The notes beneath the pieces were generated by a model. The model was not told the origin of the DNA, searched no databases, and saw only the letters and a list, made by a program, of their open reading frames with translations. From Poecilobothrus nobilitatus (Eukaryota; Arthropoda; Insecta; Diptera; Dolichopodidae), in assembly GCA_947095535.1 (NCBI GenBank), contig OX352774.1, positions 234,819,825-234,883,824 on the forward strand: 64,000 nucleotides of DNA, in the 5' to 3' direction. A program made the translations under genes and the position numbers. This document shows positions 1 through 10,032 of this stretch, one piece after another (within the stretch, counting starts at the first letter, position 1; each line of letters starts with the position of its first letter).

Positions 1-554
1 CTGTATTTCATATTATACAAAACTATATTATTCTGTAGAACGCGTATAACCTTGAATTTTAATTCACTAAAGTCCCTACGAATTCAGATTCTCACATGTA
101 CATATTATATACAAATACTCTAGAAAAAATGTATAGCCCTGCTTTTGCATGCAATTCTAAAATCTGTCCTAATTAATCTCCTAATTAAATACAGGCAAGT
201 GAAATACAAGAAAGCGACACTACAAGCAAATTATACTACGGGTAAATGAAATATAGACATATGACAGGCTTCCTTAAATTATGTAAAAGTAGGCTTCCTT
301 AAATTTGGTTGATTGATTACAAAGTCAAGGTGTCGATAATTTCTTTAGAAATGGTTTGGGTTTCTAAAAAAATACAGCTTTTATAACAAAAATAATTTTC
401 CTTTTTATTTCGTTTTCGATTTCGGCTCTATTTCTATGTTAAAGCGGTTTTTAATTTTTGAAAAAGCCGAAATAGTGGGCTTTGTTCGCCTGTCGAAAAA
501 GAAATAAAGCCTATCTCCCAACCCTATTTTTGTGACACTTCTTTTATGTTTGTA
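1..554. other. AT-rich flank without recognisable feature
   Basis: No reading frame of convincing length or composition is visible. The minus-strand frame over 405-644 runs into the 5' end of the neighbouring transposable element and is treated as chance. Confidence 0.5.
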
Positions 555-559
555 ATTTT

Positions 560-590
560 TATACCCTACACCTAAAGTATAGGGTATATT
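560..590 (+). repeat. 5' subterminal inverted repeat with local hairpin
   Basis: TATACCCTA (560-568) pairs with TAGGGTATA about 20 bases later. The longer TATACCCTACACCT is complementary to the 3' subterminal repeat at 2393-2406. This paired arrangement sets the left boundary of the element. Confidence 0.8.
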
Positions 591-644
591 AACTTTGGTA
601 TGGTGTTTGTAACCACCAAAAGGAAGCGAGTTAGGTATAGACAT

Positions 645-730
645 GTATATATATTCTGAATCAGGATCACCGCCGGAGTCGATTTAGCGATGTCCGTCCG
701 TCCGTACGCACGATAACTCAAAAAATAATG
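645..730 (+). other. DINE-1-type conserved 5' block with GTCC microsatellite core
   Basis: The order ATATATATTCTG, AATCAGGATCACC, GAGTCGATTTAGC, GTCCGTCCGTCCG, CACGATAACTC matches the conserved block downstream of the 5' subterminal repeat in insect DINE-1-like elements. A diverged copy of the same order occurs on the minus strand at about 35370-35445. Confidence 0.75.
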
Positions 731-840
731 ATGCTATCTTGATGAAATTTATATAGTAGGTTACTAATTACGAAAGAAAGGCTAAGTTCGAATCTGGACA
801 AAATCCGTCCATGGGTTCGGATTCTGGAAACTTCCGAATG

Positions 841-2140
841 ATTCCGGAGCAAACGAGATTATCTCCAAAAGCAACAAAGATAGAACCTTCAAATTTTGTA
901 CAATTATGTTTCTTCCCGTTCGATTTATGTCTCTGAAATTTAAGAGGATTTGGTCCATGGGTTTGGATTTGGAAGCTTCCGAACGAGCCCCAGAGCAAAT
1001 GAGATTATCTCCAAAACCAACAAAGATATAACCTTTAAATTTGGCAGGGTGGTGTTCTTTCATGTTTTATTTAAGTCTCTGAAATGTGAGAAGATTTGGT
1101 CCATGGGTTCGGGTTTTGGAAGCTTCCGAACGAGCCCCAGAGCAAACGAGATTATCTCCAAAACCAATAAAGATAGAACCTTTAAATTTTTTATAATGAT
1201 GTTTCTTCCAGTTTGATTTATGTCTCTAAAATTTAAGAGGATGTGGTCCATGGGTTTGGATTTTGGAAGCTTCTGAACGAGCCCCAGAGCAAATGAGATT
1301 ATCTCCAAAAACAACAAATATATAACCTTTAAATTTGGCCGAATGGTGTTTTTTCATGTTTGATTTAGGTCTCTGAAATTTGAGAGGATTTGGCCATAAG
1401 TTTAAATTTGAAAGAATTTGAACCGTGGATTCGAATTTTGGAGGCTTCCGAACGAGCCGTAGAGCAAATGAGATTATATCCAATACGAACAAAGGTAGAA
1501 CCTTTGAATTTGGTACAATGGTGTTCTTTCGTGTTTGATTTATGTCTCTGAAATTTAAGAGGATTTGGTCCATGGGTTTGGTTTTGGGAGCTTCCGAACG
1601 AGCCCCAGAGCAAATGAGATTATCTCCAAAACCAATAAAGATATAACCTTTACTTTTGGCAGAATGGTGTTCTTTCATGTATGATTTAGGCCTCTGAAAT
1701 TTGAGAGGATTTGGTCCTTGGGTTCGGATTTTGAAAGCTTCCGAACGAGCCTCAGAGCAAATGATATTATCTCCAAATGCAACAAAGATATAACCTTTAA
1801 ATTAGGCAGAATGGTGTTCCTTCATGTTTGATTTATGTTTCTGAAATTTGTGAGGATTTGGTCCATGGGTTCAAATCTTGGAAGCTTCCTGACGAGCCCC
1901 AGAGCAAACGAGTATATCTCCACAACCAACAAAGATAGAACTTTTATTTTTAGTACAAAGGCGTTCTGTTATGTTTCCTTTTCTGTAAAATTGGAAACTT
2001 ACATTTGAAAGAATTTGAACCATGGGTTCGTATTTTGGAAACTTCCGGACGAGCACAAGAGCAACGAGCATATCTCCAAAACCAACAAAAGTAGAACCTT
2101 TAAATTTAATAGAATGGTGTTCTGGCAAGTTTTCTTTATG
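841..2140 (+). repeat. Central tandem repeat array, 147-bp monomer, about nine copies
   Basis: The landmark GAGCCCCAGAGCAAA or its variants begins at 841, 985, 1132, 1279, 1454, 1600, 1747, 1894 and 2051. Most spacings are 146-147 bp; the exceptions are 144, 175 (extra bases near 1395-1425) and 157. Each monomer carries TTATCTCCAAAACCAACAAA, GTGTTCTTTCATG, GGATTTGGTCCATGGG and GGAAGCTTCCGAACGA. Edge monomers are the most diverged. Because 147 = 3 x 49, stop-free frames pass through several monomers on both strands, which explains long but spurious proteins here. Confidence 0.92.
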
Positions 2141-2250
2141 TTCCTGAGATGGATTCGATGAATTGGAGTGGCAATTCGGGTAGCTGACAGAAACCTCCCA
2201 AGGACTACCAATCTTCGAAAATAATTAAGATAGAAACTTAAAATTTTATA

Positions 2251-2287
2251 CATCCGCTTGGCATGTCAAGCATATGCCAAGCGGATG
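2251..2287 (+). repeat. Perfect 14-bp hairpin inside the HINE-like element
   Basis: CATCCGCTTGGCAT (2251-2264), a 9-base loop, then ATGCCAAGCGGATG (2274-2287). It is GC-rich against an AT-rich background and lies between the tandem array and the 3' terminus. Confidence 0.8.
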
Positions 2288-2392
2288 CCTCTTTTACGTT
2301 CTTGAAATTCGAGTTGAATAAGACAGGAAAGGGAAGAAGTTCAAGCAGCTGCCAAAAACACTTATAGATTTTTAATTTAATTCGAATTATTC

Positions 2393-2449
2393 AGGTGTAG
2401 GGTATTAATAAGTCGGTTGCATCGACTTACTGTTACATTTACTTGTTTT
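2393..2449 (+). repeat. 3' terminus: subterminal repeat, stem-loop and CTTGTTTT end
   Basis: AGGTGTAGGGTATTA is the inverse of the 5' subterminal repeat. It is followed by TAAGTCG (2409-2415), loop GTTGCAT and CGACTTA (2423-2429). Twenty bases later the element ends in CTTGTTTT (2442-2449). Helentron/HINE 3' ends have this arrangement. Confidence 0.8.
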
Positions 2450-4140
2450 ACTAATCTGAATTCATTCATGATCGAGTAATGTAAAAACTTATAGAATAAT
2501 AGGTAAGGGAGCTCCACCGCTGTAAGAACAAATCGTGGTGGATAAAATACGCTAATTTGTTATAATTTGTGTCCACCATTTACCATCTTATAGATTAGAT
2601 ATTTATTTTTTATATTGAGTTTTTTTATGTTTGTCTCATATCTGCAAACATATTTCCAAAAACGTTTTTAAAAAGATGAAAAAAAATGAAACGGTGATAT
2701 TTTACAATCAGGCATCAACGAATTAAATGATAAAACCTAACGATTTTTAAATTATTAGTAGAGAAAAATTCTAAAATAGTACATAATCCTTTTAAAATCC
2801 TCAGAATTCTTAAAATAATTTTTACTTAAAACTACCTACAAAACAAAAAAAATGTTATCCTTATTCACAAAACAAATTTATCTCGTAGATACATTATATT
2901 ATTTCCAAGGTGAGAAATTCTAAGTAACCAAAAAATTAAATAAATTATTTTATATTTTAAAAATGTGTATAGCATGGCAGAAATGTTACATTTCATGGCA
3001 GAAAATGCTGATTTGTAATGAATATCTAAAAAATATAATATTAATTTATATTTTGATTCAAAAAAATACTAATCAAATTTTCTTCAGTTTTAATTATCTT
3101 TATTGAGAAAATATTCTTTCATTTAAATCTTAACTTCGCTGCCAAAAGATCGCTGAAGACAACTTTTTTTTTGTTATTTTTTTTTCGAAGTTTATAACAA
3201 TTCTAATGAAATTTAATTTAAATTTAGAATTTAATTATTTTTTGAAAGTAAAAAATGAAATCTAGGTAAAATTCGATTTGTTTTCACCAGTTGTTACAAG
3301 AAAGTTACCTTGATTTTTTTTTTTTGAATATTTTAATTATAATAATAAAACATTATTCATTTTAAGTGTAAATAACTCAAAAAAAAAAAAAATAAAAAAA
3401 AATAAAAACCACGCAAAAATAAATTAAAAAATATAAATTTATTTATTGTACAAAAAAAAGAAAACTTAAGTATTATATAAATTTATAAATACCATGTCAA
3501 AAAAAAAATAAAAAAACAAAATTGTTACCATAACAAAAAAGTCAATTCCTCACTTTTACAGTTATCTACTTTTAAATCTTTTTTTTACTTTTTTGCCAAA
3601 GATTAAAATTTTTTTTTTTAATATTTCCATGAAAATTTATTACTTTTCCTTGGAAAATCAGATTTTTTTATGTAGATAATACGTATTTTATTTTAATAAA
3701 TTTAATTAAATAAAATTTCCAATCAAATTATGCGACATTAGGCGTGTGTACACGTGGCTTATCAATACTGATAGAGTGCAGGATTAAATCTTATACAGAT
3801 CGCAATCATTTTTAATAAAAAAAATTTAAAAGGAGTAGTTGATTGTGTATTGTAAAATCAAAAATTTTATGTTAGATTTAAAAGAAAAAGGAAAATATTT
3901 AGGAGAATATTAACTGTTTATTAATTGTGTCTGTTTGTTATGCCTATTGGATTACTAAAACATTATTTAAAATTGAAAGGTTTATCATCATGATGCAAAT
4001 TAATATATTATGAAAATAAATATAATTCCATCTGTGAATTAAGGTATATGTTACCAGAAAAGGTTTGAATCAAAAGCTAATTCTTATACATTTACTTTAT
4101 ATAAACACATATTCTCAATACGTATAAAACGTTAGGCCAA
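2450..4140. other. AT-rich spacer with homopolymer tracts
   Basis: Nothing coding is recognised. A slightly less AT-rich patch at 2505-2560 contains complementary CCACC and GGTGG segments but no further structure that I can interpret. Confidence 0.5.
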
Positions 4141-4167
4141 AAATTAAGTTGAATGCATATATTTCAG

Positions 4168-4370
4168 CTGGAGTTCACCAAACTGCATTGGATTATCTCG
4201 ATAAAGAGGAAAACAAAGATATTCGCCGTATTGTCCTCCGTTTTGACCCCAGTCTCAACACTAACTCCACTCAATCTCTCCTTCACTCAATATATCTTGT
4301 AAACGAAAATATCTATTCTATAGAAATAAAACAATTAATGCCTTCACTCAAAGTTTCCGACGTGAAATAA
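4168..4370 (+). CDS. Possible exon or pseudogene fragment, unrecognised
   Basis: An open segment of about 68 codons ends at TAA 4368-4370. It is visibly less AT-rich than its surroundings and follows an acceptor-like ATATATTTCAG ending at 4167. The peptide includes AGVHQTALDYLDKEENKDIR and later LMPSLKVSDVK. It is acidic and hydrophilic, with no signal peptide, membrane segment or motif that I know. No upstream ATG or donor site is evident. It could be a terminal exon of a host gene, a processed pseudogene fragment or a piece of an old transposon. I favour coding ancestry on composition but cannot name a family. Confidence 0.3.
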
Positions 4371-4376
4371 AGAATA

Positions 4377-4799
4377 ATATACCCATCCCTACACTGGTGA
4401 ACTGTTAAGATAGCTTAATACATAATTTGGAAATTTATTCGTGATGCGTACGTTGCATTAAGAGAACCTTATAATATAAACACATGTGTTCCCAAAAATA
4501 GGTAATTTATATTTTTACGATTTAATGTTAAATATTAACATTTATTATCGAATATTAGGATTTTTCTTCAAAGTAACTCTCCTAAATTTTATCTTTATTT
4601 TCCTATTTCCCACGATTCCGATTCCGACCCACATGCTGATCTACAAAACCAAACTGTACATTATCTCACTATGTATTAAAGGACGCATCCTAAAGTGTGG
4701 TTCTAAAGGGGGCAGTTTTGGTTGGTTAAAGTTCGACACTACCCCAATAAATCTCGTGCAATTCCTTTAAGTAACTTTCGATGTTTTCGACTGTATAAA
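4377..4799. other. Intervening sequence, nothing recognised
   Basis: A less AT-rich stretch at 4600-4770 is open on the plus strand (frame 4486-4770), but the hydrophobic low-complexity peptide resembles no family I know. The segment abuts the HINE-2 copy starting at 4800. Confidence 0.4.
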
Positions 4800-6006
4800 A
4801 AACAAGGTAGAATGTAAACCAACGGTTTTTAAAAGCACACATTTCCAAAACACAATACAAACTGTTTAAAATTGTGACTTGCACAAAAATTTGAAAATTT
4901 CATGTAATAAGAAAAAATGTGAAAATAGGATATTTTTGAAAGTTTGAAGGGCCGTAAGTCCGGAATCCTATATAACTAAGAAAAGCCGTTAACACACGTA
5001 TGTCTTGCCGAAGAAAAATTTGTACAGGTGCCTAAGTTACAGGTGTCTAAAAATGGCAAATTTTCAATTTTTGAGGCGTAATAACTCTTAAAGAGGGGGT
5101 GTTACCAAAAAATGTTCTGAGGAAACTTATACTAATTCTAAAAGTTCTTTCTTGTCTCAAAACTTCAGGTTCCTATCTAAAGGGGTGCCGGAGTTATGAA
5201 AAAATAATAATAAATATTAATAAAATTTTCGATCTTCTGGCGGTTTTAGATTGCAAAATTATTACGCAGAGCCCGAGATATATACATCTAAAAATGGGGC
5301 TTTTTTGCAATTTTGAAGAGCTGCAACTTTGGAACCCTTTACAATTAAAATAAACCTTTAACACACGTAAAAATATATTATTGTAGCTTTAATTTTTATA
5401 TCTTGCAGAAGTAAAATGTGTACAGGTTCCTAAGTTACAGGTGTTTAAAAATAGCAAATTTTCAATTTTTAAGCCCTAATAGCTCATAAACAGGGGGTGG
5501 TCCGAAAAAATTTTCTGAGTAAACTTATACTAATTCTAAAAGTTCTTTCTTGCCTCAAAATTTCAAGCTTCTATCTAGAAGCGTGCCGGAGTTATGAAAG
5601 TAGAAAAATCATGCAAAATTTGGTTTTCACATAACGGTAAATTTAAATACTAAATTTAAAAAAATTGTATAATTTTGATATTAATTTACAAAGATAAAAG
5701 AAATACCTGTCGAATGACGTTTTCAGATTGAAAAAATCTTAAGCAGAACATAAGATATATGCATTTAAAAATAGGGCGTTTTCAAAGTTTGAGGGGCTGT
5801 AGCTCCGTAATGGGGGGGGCTACATGAAAAAGTTGTTCCACAAAATTATTTTTTTTATGAGACCTACCTATGGTTAAAATTTTTTTTCTCTATCTTTAAC
5901 GGTGTAGAAGTTTTGTAAACAGACGGACAGACGGACGGACGGACGGACGGACAGAGTGAAACTAATAAGCACATTTTTTCAAAATTTTTTTGGAAATGTG
6001 CTAAAA
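4800..6006 (-). mobile_element. HINE-2 element, copy A (Helentron-like, non-coding)
   Basis: Read on the minus strand it begins TTTTTAGCACATTTCC and ends ACATTCTACCTTGTTT. GCACATTTCC near the 5' end is repeated inverted as GGAAATGTGC or a variant just before a 3' stem-loop AAACC-GTT-GGTTT. The interior contains diverged tandem blocks, for example 5031-5205 and 5429-5605, offset by 398 bp, each ending in a conserved GCCGGAGTTATGAAA. No coding frame is conserved between copies. Compared with copies B and C it lacks about 31 bp near 5008 and carries an expanded ACGG microsatellite near its 5' end. Classification rests on end structure, not on homology to a named family. Confidence 0.75.
5921..5954 (+). 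repeat. (ACGG)n microsatellite in HINE-2 copy A
   Basis: About eight ACGG/ACAG units. At the equivalent place copies B and C hold only two to three units (on the opposite strand), so the tract has changed length between copies. Confidence 0.85.
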
Positions 6007-6544
6007 ACAATACTTTTATGTTTAAAATATCTGAAATTGTTACGGCTCTAATTTTTTAACATTTTTTCTCATTTAATGTTACAACTTCTTCCATATACAA
6101 TTTTTCCTCTTTCCAAACTTTTAAATACATTTTATAATAAGCGAATTATTTAACAAATTAAAGTAGCAATTAAAATTACTTTATTTACTTCATATTATCT
6201 TCATAGCAATTAATCTAAAAATTAATTTAAATACAGCTATAAAAAAAAGAATATAAAATATAAATTAAAACTTGTCAAGAAAAGAAAATATTTTTTGACT
6301 AAAAATTAAATTGGATCTTAATTAAAAAAAAAAAAAAAATTAAAATTAAAAAACAATTTAATATATAAAACTTTATAATGATTATTATAAATCATTAGAT
6401 AATTTACAAAATAGAAAAAATATATTAATGGGGATGAATTTAAAATAAATATTACAAAATTTTCAATTTCTCAAATAAAAATATTAAATATTTTACTCAT
6501 CTGTTTAATTTGAAAACAAAATATATATTTTGAGATAAAAATGT
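6007..6544. other. AT-rich spacer
   Basis: Poly-A and poly-T runs only; nothing coding or structured was recognised. Confidence 0.5.
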
Positions 6545-6975
6545 TGTAATATAATTAGTCTTGTAGTACCAGGCATTGCAAATCTTTATAATAAATGATT
6601 CGTAAAGTGTTCATATGTTCAACACATAATGTATTACTTCGAAATCTAGCTTGATGCCTTCTATGGTTTGAGTCTAATCTACCTTTGATTCTTTTAAGAA
6701 TGATTCTTGCCTTGAGCTTCAAAAAAACATACAGGAAAATTATGTCACACCAACTGTCAAAGTTTTTCCTTTGATTTCCTTAGGTATCTTTCTTGCTGCC
6801 TTATCCCTTCAAATAATGGAAACAGTAGTAATTTCGACGTTTCATAGTTTACTTTAAGGAATTCTTCTAAAACTTCATCCACGTCTGTTGGTCGGTTTTT
6901 TTTCGGGAGACAAATTACTGTTTCTATTTCTTGTTTTCTAGGAGCTTTTATTTTAATATCTCTGAATGATTTTTA
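6545..6975 (-). pseudogene. Reverse transcriptase fragment of a second LINE lineage
   Basis: Seen on the minus strand in broken frames: DVDEVLEEFLKVNYETSKLL, then LFPLFEGIRQQERYLRKSKE. After frame disruption come LKARIILKRIKGRLDS and QARFRSNTLCVEHMNTLRII. Known: non-LTR reverse transcriptases of RTE-like type carry E(L/V)LK..., then LLxxLFxxIWxxExxPxxWK, IPKKG, NWRGI, KIxxxIIxxRI...LD and QAGFRxxRSCxDHIxTLRxI in this order. The match in order and spacing is clear although the catalytic part is missing. Several stops and frameshifts make it non-functional. It is a different lineage from the LINE at 7353-10098 and lies in the opposite orientation. Assignment to the RTE group is less certain than assignment to non-LTR reverse transcriptases. 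Confidence 0.65.
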
Positions 6976-7352
6976 GCGTTTCTGTTCTGTAACAAAATTT
7001 GGATTAGTTTATCAGTTTGAAGACAAAGCATTTTTCAAGAAAATTTTTGATTCTGATAAAAACATTACAGTAACTCAAATATTAAAACGTTTAAAACTTT
7101 TCAGATGTTTGCAAACTTTTACTTTGATATTATTTTGCAGGCAGTACAGCAAATACTTTAATAAAAATAAATTTTGTAAATTGTTTAAAATACTCACAAA
7201 AATACACTTTCATTAGTTCTAAAAACGTGATTATTAATTTAACTTAATAAAAACAATATATTGATAGGCAACTTTAAAAAGAAACGAAACAAATATTACA
7301 AAATATAAAACTCAAATATTAATAAATTCATGACTAAAATTCATTAATTCAT
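6976..7352. other. AT-rich spacer
   Basis: No feature recognised between the minus-strand reverse transcriptase fragment and the 5'-truncated LINE. Confidence 0.45.
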
Positions 7353-9924
7353 TATTCTGACAACTTAAGAATACCATTCAATGAAATAGCTCAAGTAAAT
7401 CAATTTTTATACAACAAAGCTAATTGGAATTTATTTCGCCAAAGGCTTGACACCAATTTTTCAACCTAATACCAAGATCGTAATGACCATATTAAAGACA
7501 ATTCTAACCTAACAATCCCTGAAATAAATTTTCATTTAATGAAAATTCAAAAAATAATCAAAAACACGGTATTTGACACTATTCCAATTAAAAAAAATTT
7601 AGATTTATACCACAAATTCACATCACCTAAACTAAAGAAACTTCAAAACATCAAAAGTAAATTATTAAAAGACATTCATAGAATATACAAGCAAAACCTA
7701 AATTTCACTTCACAAGAAATAATTAAACTTAAAAGTTTATTAAACAATATAAAATCGTTAATTTCTCAAACCATTAATTCTGAGATTAATAAGTACTGGG
7801 AAAACCGAATAAAAAAAATAAACCCAGCAAATAACAGAAATATGTTCCCCGAAATAAATAAAATTTTTAGACGTAAAGCTAAATTATCTATAAATAAGTT
7901 GTTTATAGAATCTTCTGATCAGAACCTACTCCTAGAAAATACAATAGATATAAATACTCTAGAAGTTTTAAATACAAATAAATACATATTAAATAATCCA
8001 AAAGATATATACAATACCCTTGTCTCATATTTAGAAAGAATGCATTTATCTAATAATATACCAAACAATAGATTTCATTTTAGCATAAATAACGAAATGA
8101 ACATATTTAAAAATGAAATAAATGAAAAACAAGCTGCAAATGTTCCTTATAATGAATTTAATGATAACAATAAGTCTTCAAACCCTTTGAATGAAATAGA
8201 TTATTTCACAAACTTTGAACAGGTATTATTAAAATTCAGAAGTTGCAAAACAAAAACTTCGTCTGGCGTAGATGGTATACCGAGTATTGTCTTGAAAAAC
8301 TTGTCTGCAAAGCTCATATTGCAGTACACCATACTTTTTAATAATTGCCTTAATTACTCATATTTTCCAAAAAACTGGAAAAAAGCTAAAATTGTAATGA
8401 TTAAAAAACCTGGAAAAGATCCAAATAATCCCAACAGCTATCGACCGATAAGCCTCATCCCAAATATTAGTAAAGTGTACGAAGCAATTATAAATGATAA
8501 AATTATTCACGAGGTGAAAAATAAAAATATAATTACAGACAACCAATTCGGTTTTAGGCATAAACATTGCGCAACCCACGCAATAACTAAACTTATGTCT
8601 AATTTAACGTGGCATATAAATAAGCAAGAAAGCGTTGGAGCATGCTTCATTGACTTGGAAAAAGCTTTCAACTCAGTCTGGGTAAATGGACTTATTTATA
8701 AACTAAAGAATTATAGCTTTCCTAGTAAATTAGTGGCTTTAATATTTGATATGATATCGGGTAATAGGTTTTATCTACTTCTACTTATATGATATCGGGT
8801 TAGGAAATGTTCTACTTATAACATTATAAGTAGAACATTTGCTATTAAAAATGGGCTTCTGCAGGGAACAATTAATTCCCCGATATTATTTTGTATCTAC
8901 ATCACAGAACTTCTCGAGCTATTTCAATCTATTAAAGGCAGTAACTATGCATTAGCATTTGCTGATGATATAGTTTTTTACTCGGCAGGTGACACAATAG
9001 AACATACACAGTTCTACTTGCAAAAAATGTTCAATTTGTCATTAGATTACTGTAAAATTTGGCAACTTAAAATCAATACTGATAAATGTGAAACAATACT
9101 TTTTCGAAACACTGTTGATAAAGTTAATCACAATATCAGAAAAAATTGGAGGAACCTAAATATTAAAAGTAATGATAGAACTTTATTAAAACAAACCAAA
9201 ATAATCAAATATTTAGGAGTGCAAGTTCACCATCATTTAAAATTTAAAGACCATGTAAAGCACATATTAAGTAAAAGTAACAAAGCCTTTATGGCCGCCA
9301 GAAATTTGTTTTACGACAAACGCATAAATCCCAGAGTTAAAATTATTTCATATCAAGCTCTTATAAGACCAATAATGGCACATGCCATCCCTATTTGGTT
9401 TAACATAAGTGCTAGCACAATGGAACTTATTAGAAAATTTGAGAGAAAATGCATTAGGGTCTGCATAAGTAAAACAAGAAAACCAGAATCAAACTTTCAA
9501 CATTATAACAACATCAATAAGTCACTCAAACAAAGTAATACATAAAGATGCAAACATAATAAGATTCGATAATTTTGCTATTAAATTAATACGTAACCAT
9601 TTTAATAGAACTCTACAAGTAACGGAAAATAATCTAGTGTCAAATATTTATTACCAGAATTATGAGTATATAAGATACAGCATGAATACAGGATTCATTG
9701 CACCGGAATTTTTTATATACCTAGATTCAAATGGTTACATTCAAGATCAAAACCATGTTCCCTTATTATGTCATTATAATAGGCGGGCCACGTGCAAGAT
9801 CATTGACTATATTCCGCGAAACGTAGATTATTCGATGTTGAAATTTGATAGACATATACCAGAAAGGGACAAAAACATTAGTAGAAATTATTGGTGGTTA
9901 GAAAACACCTACATAGAAGATTAA
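7353..9924 (+). pseudogene. LINE ORF2 reverse transcriptase, nearly continuous but disabled
   Basis: One frame runs from 7353 to about 9520, with in-frame TAA at 7467 and TGA at 8790. It then shifts by +1 into a frame ending at 9924. Reverse transcriptase signatures appear in order: SSGVDGIP (about residue 241 from the ATG at 7539), KKPGKDPNNPNSYRPISLIP, DNQFGFRHKHCATHAI, FIDLEKAFNSVW (catalytic Asp near residue 371), GLLQGTINSPILF, the catalytic FADD box in YALAFADDIVFY (8950-8985), and TKIIKYLGVQVHHHLKFKDH. All three catalytic aspartates are still present. The C-terminal part includes VSNIYYQNYEYIRYSMNTGF and TCKIIDYIPRN. Wording and order fit the Jockey/X-element group of insect LINEs. The few lesions suggest a fairly young insertion. 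Confidence 0.88.
8751..8838 (+). repeat. Local duplication plus perfect palindrome inside the reverse transcriptase
   Basis: ATGATATCGGGT occurs at 8751-8762 and again at 8789-8800. The second copy is followed by a 15-bp perfect inverted repeat, ATGTTCTACTTATAA (8807-8821) and its complement (8824-8838), with a 2-base spacer. It lies between the catalytic motif A and motif B regions and creates the TGA at 8790, yet the frame downstream is the same as upstream. Confidence 0.85.
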
Positions 9925-9984
9925 AATTATTTTTAATTATTTAGGATAAGTAGGATAGCATAGGGTAAATTAGATTAGATATAT

Positions 9985-10032
9985 AGGTTAAGATAGGTTA
10001 AGATATGTTAAGATAGGTTAAGATAAGTTAAG
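9985..10032 (+). repeat. 10-bp tandem repeat (AGGTTAAGAT)n in the LINE 3' region
   Basis: About five units of AGGTTAAGAT or close variants follow the ORF2 stop by about 60 bases. Short 3' tandem repeats are common in insect LINEs. Confidence 0.8.

Larger units (their letters stand above)
555..2449 (+). mobile_element. DINE-1/HINE-like (Helentron-derived) non-autonomous element, apparently complete
   Basis: Seen: a 5' subterminal repeat TATACCCTACACCT (560-573) is matched in inverted form by AGGTGTAGGGTATTA at 2393-2407. A block at 645-730 follows, containing AATCAGGATCACC, GAGTCGATTTAGC and GTCCGTCCGTCCG. Then come about nine 147-bp tandem monomers, a perfect hairpin (2251-2287), a 3' stem-loop (2409-2429) and the terminus CTTGTTTT. 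Known: Drosophila DINE-1/INE-1 begins with TATACCC-type subterminal repeats. It carries the GATCAGGATCA...GAGTCGATCTGGCCATGTCCGTC block and central tandem repeats, and ends in a short hairpin followed by CTTGTTTT. Inference: this is a full-length relative of that family. No helicase or nuclease frame is present, so movement would need a partner elsewhere. The open frames crossing the array exist because 147 is divisible by three; they are not genes. Confidence 0.85.

Noticed and set aside
768..2253. Several predicted proteins of 76-150 residues on both strands
   Set aside because: They run through the 147-bp tandem array, whose length is a multiple of three. The peptides simply repeat with the monomer.
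5099..5353. Plus-strand frame of 84 codons
   Set aside because: It lies antisense within HINE-2 copy A and is broken in the other copies.
8358..8579. Minus-strand frame of 73 codons
   Set aside because: It is antisense to the reverse transcriptase frame of the LINE.
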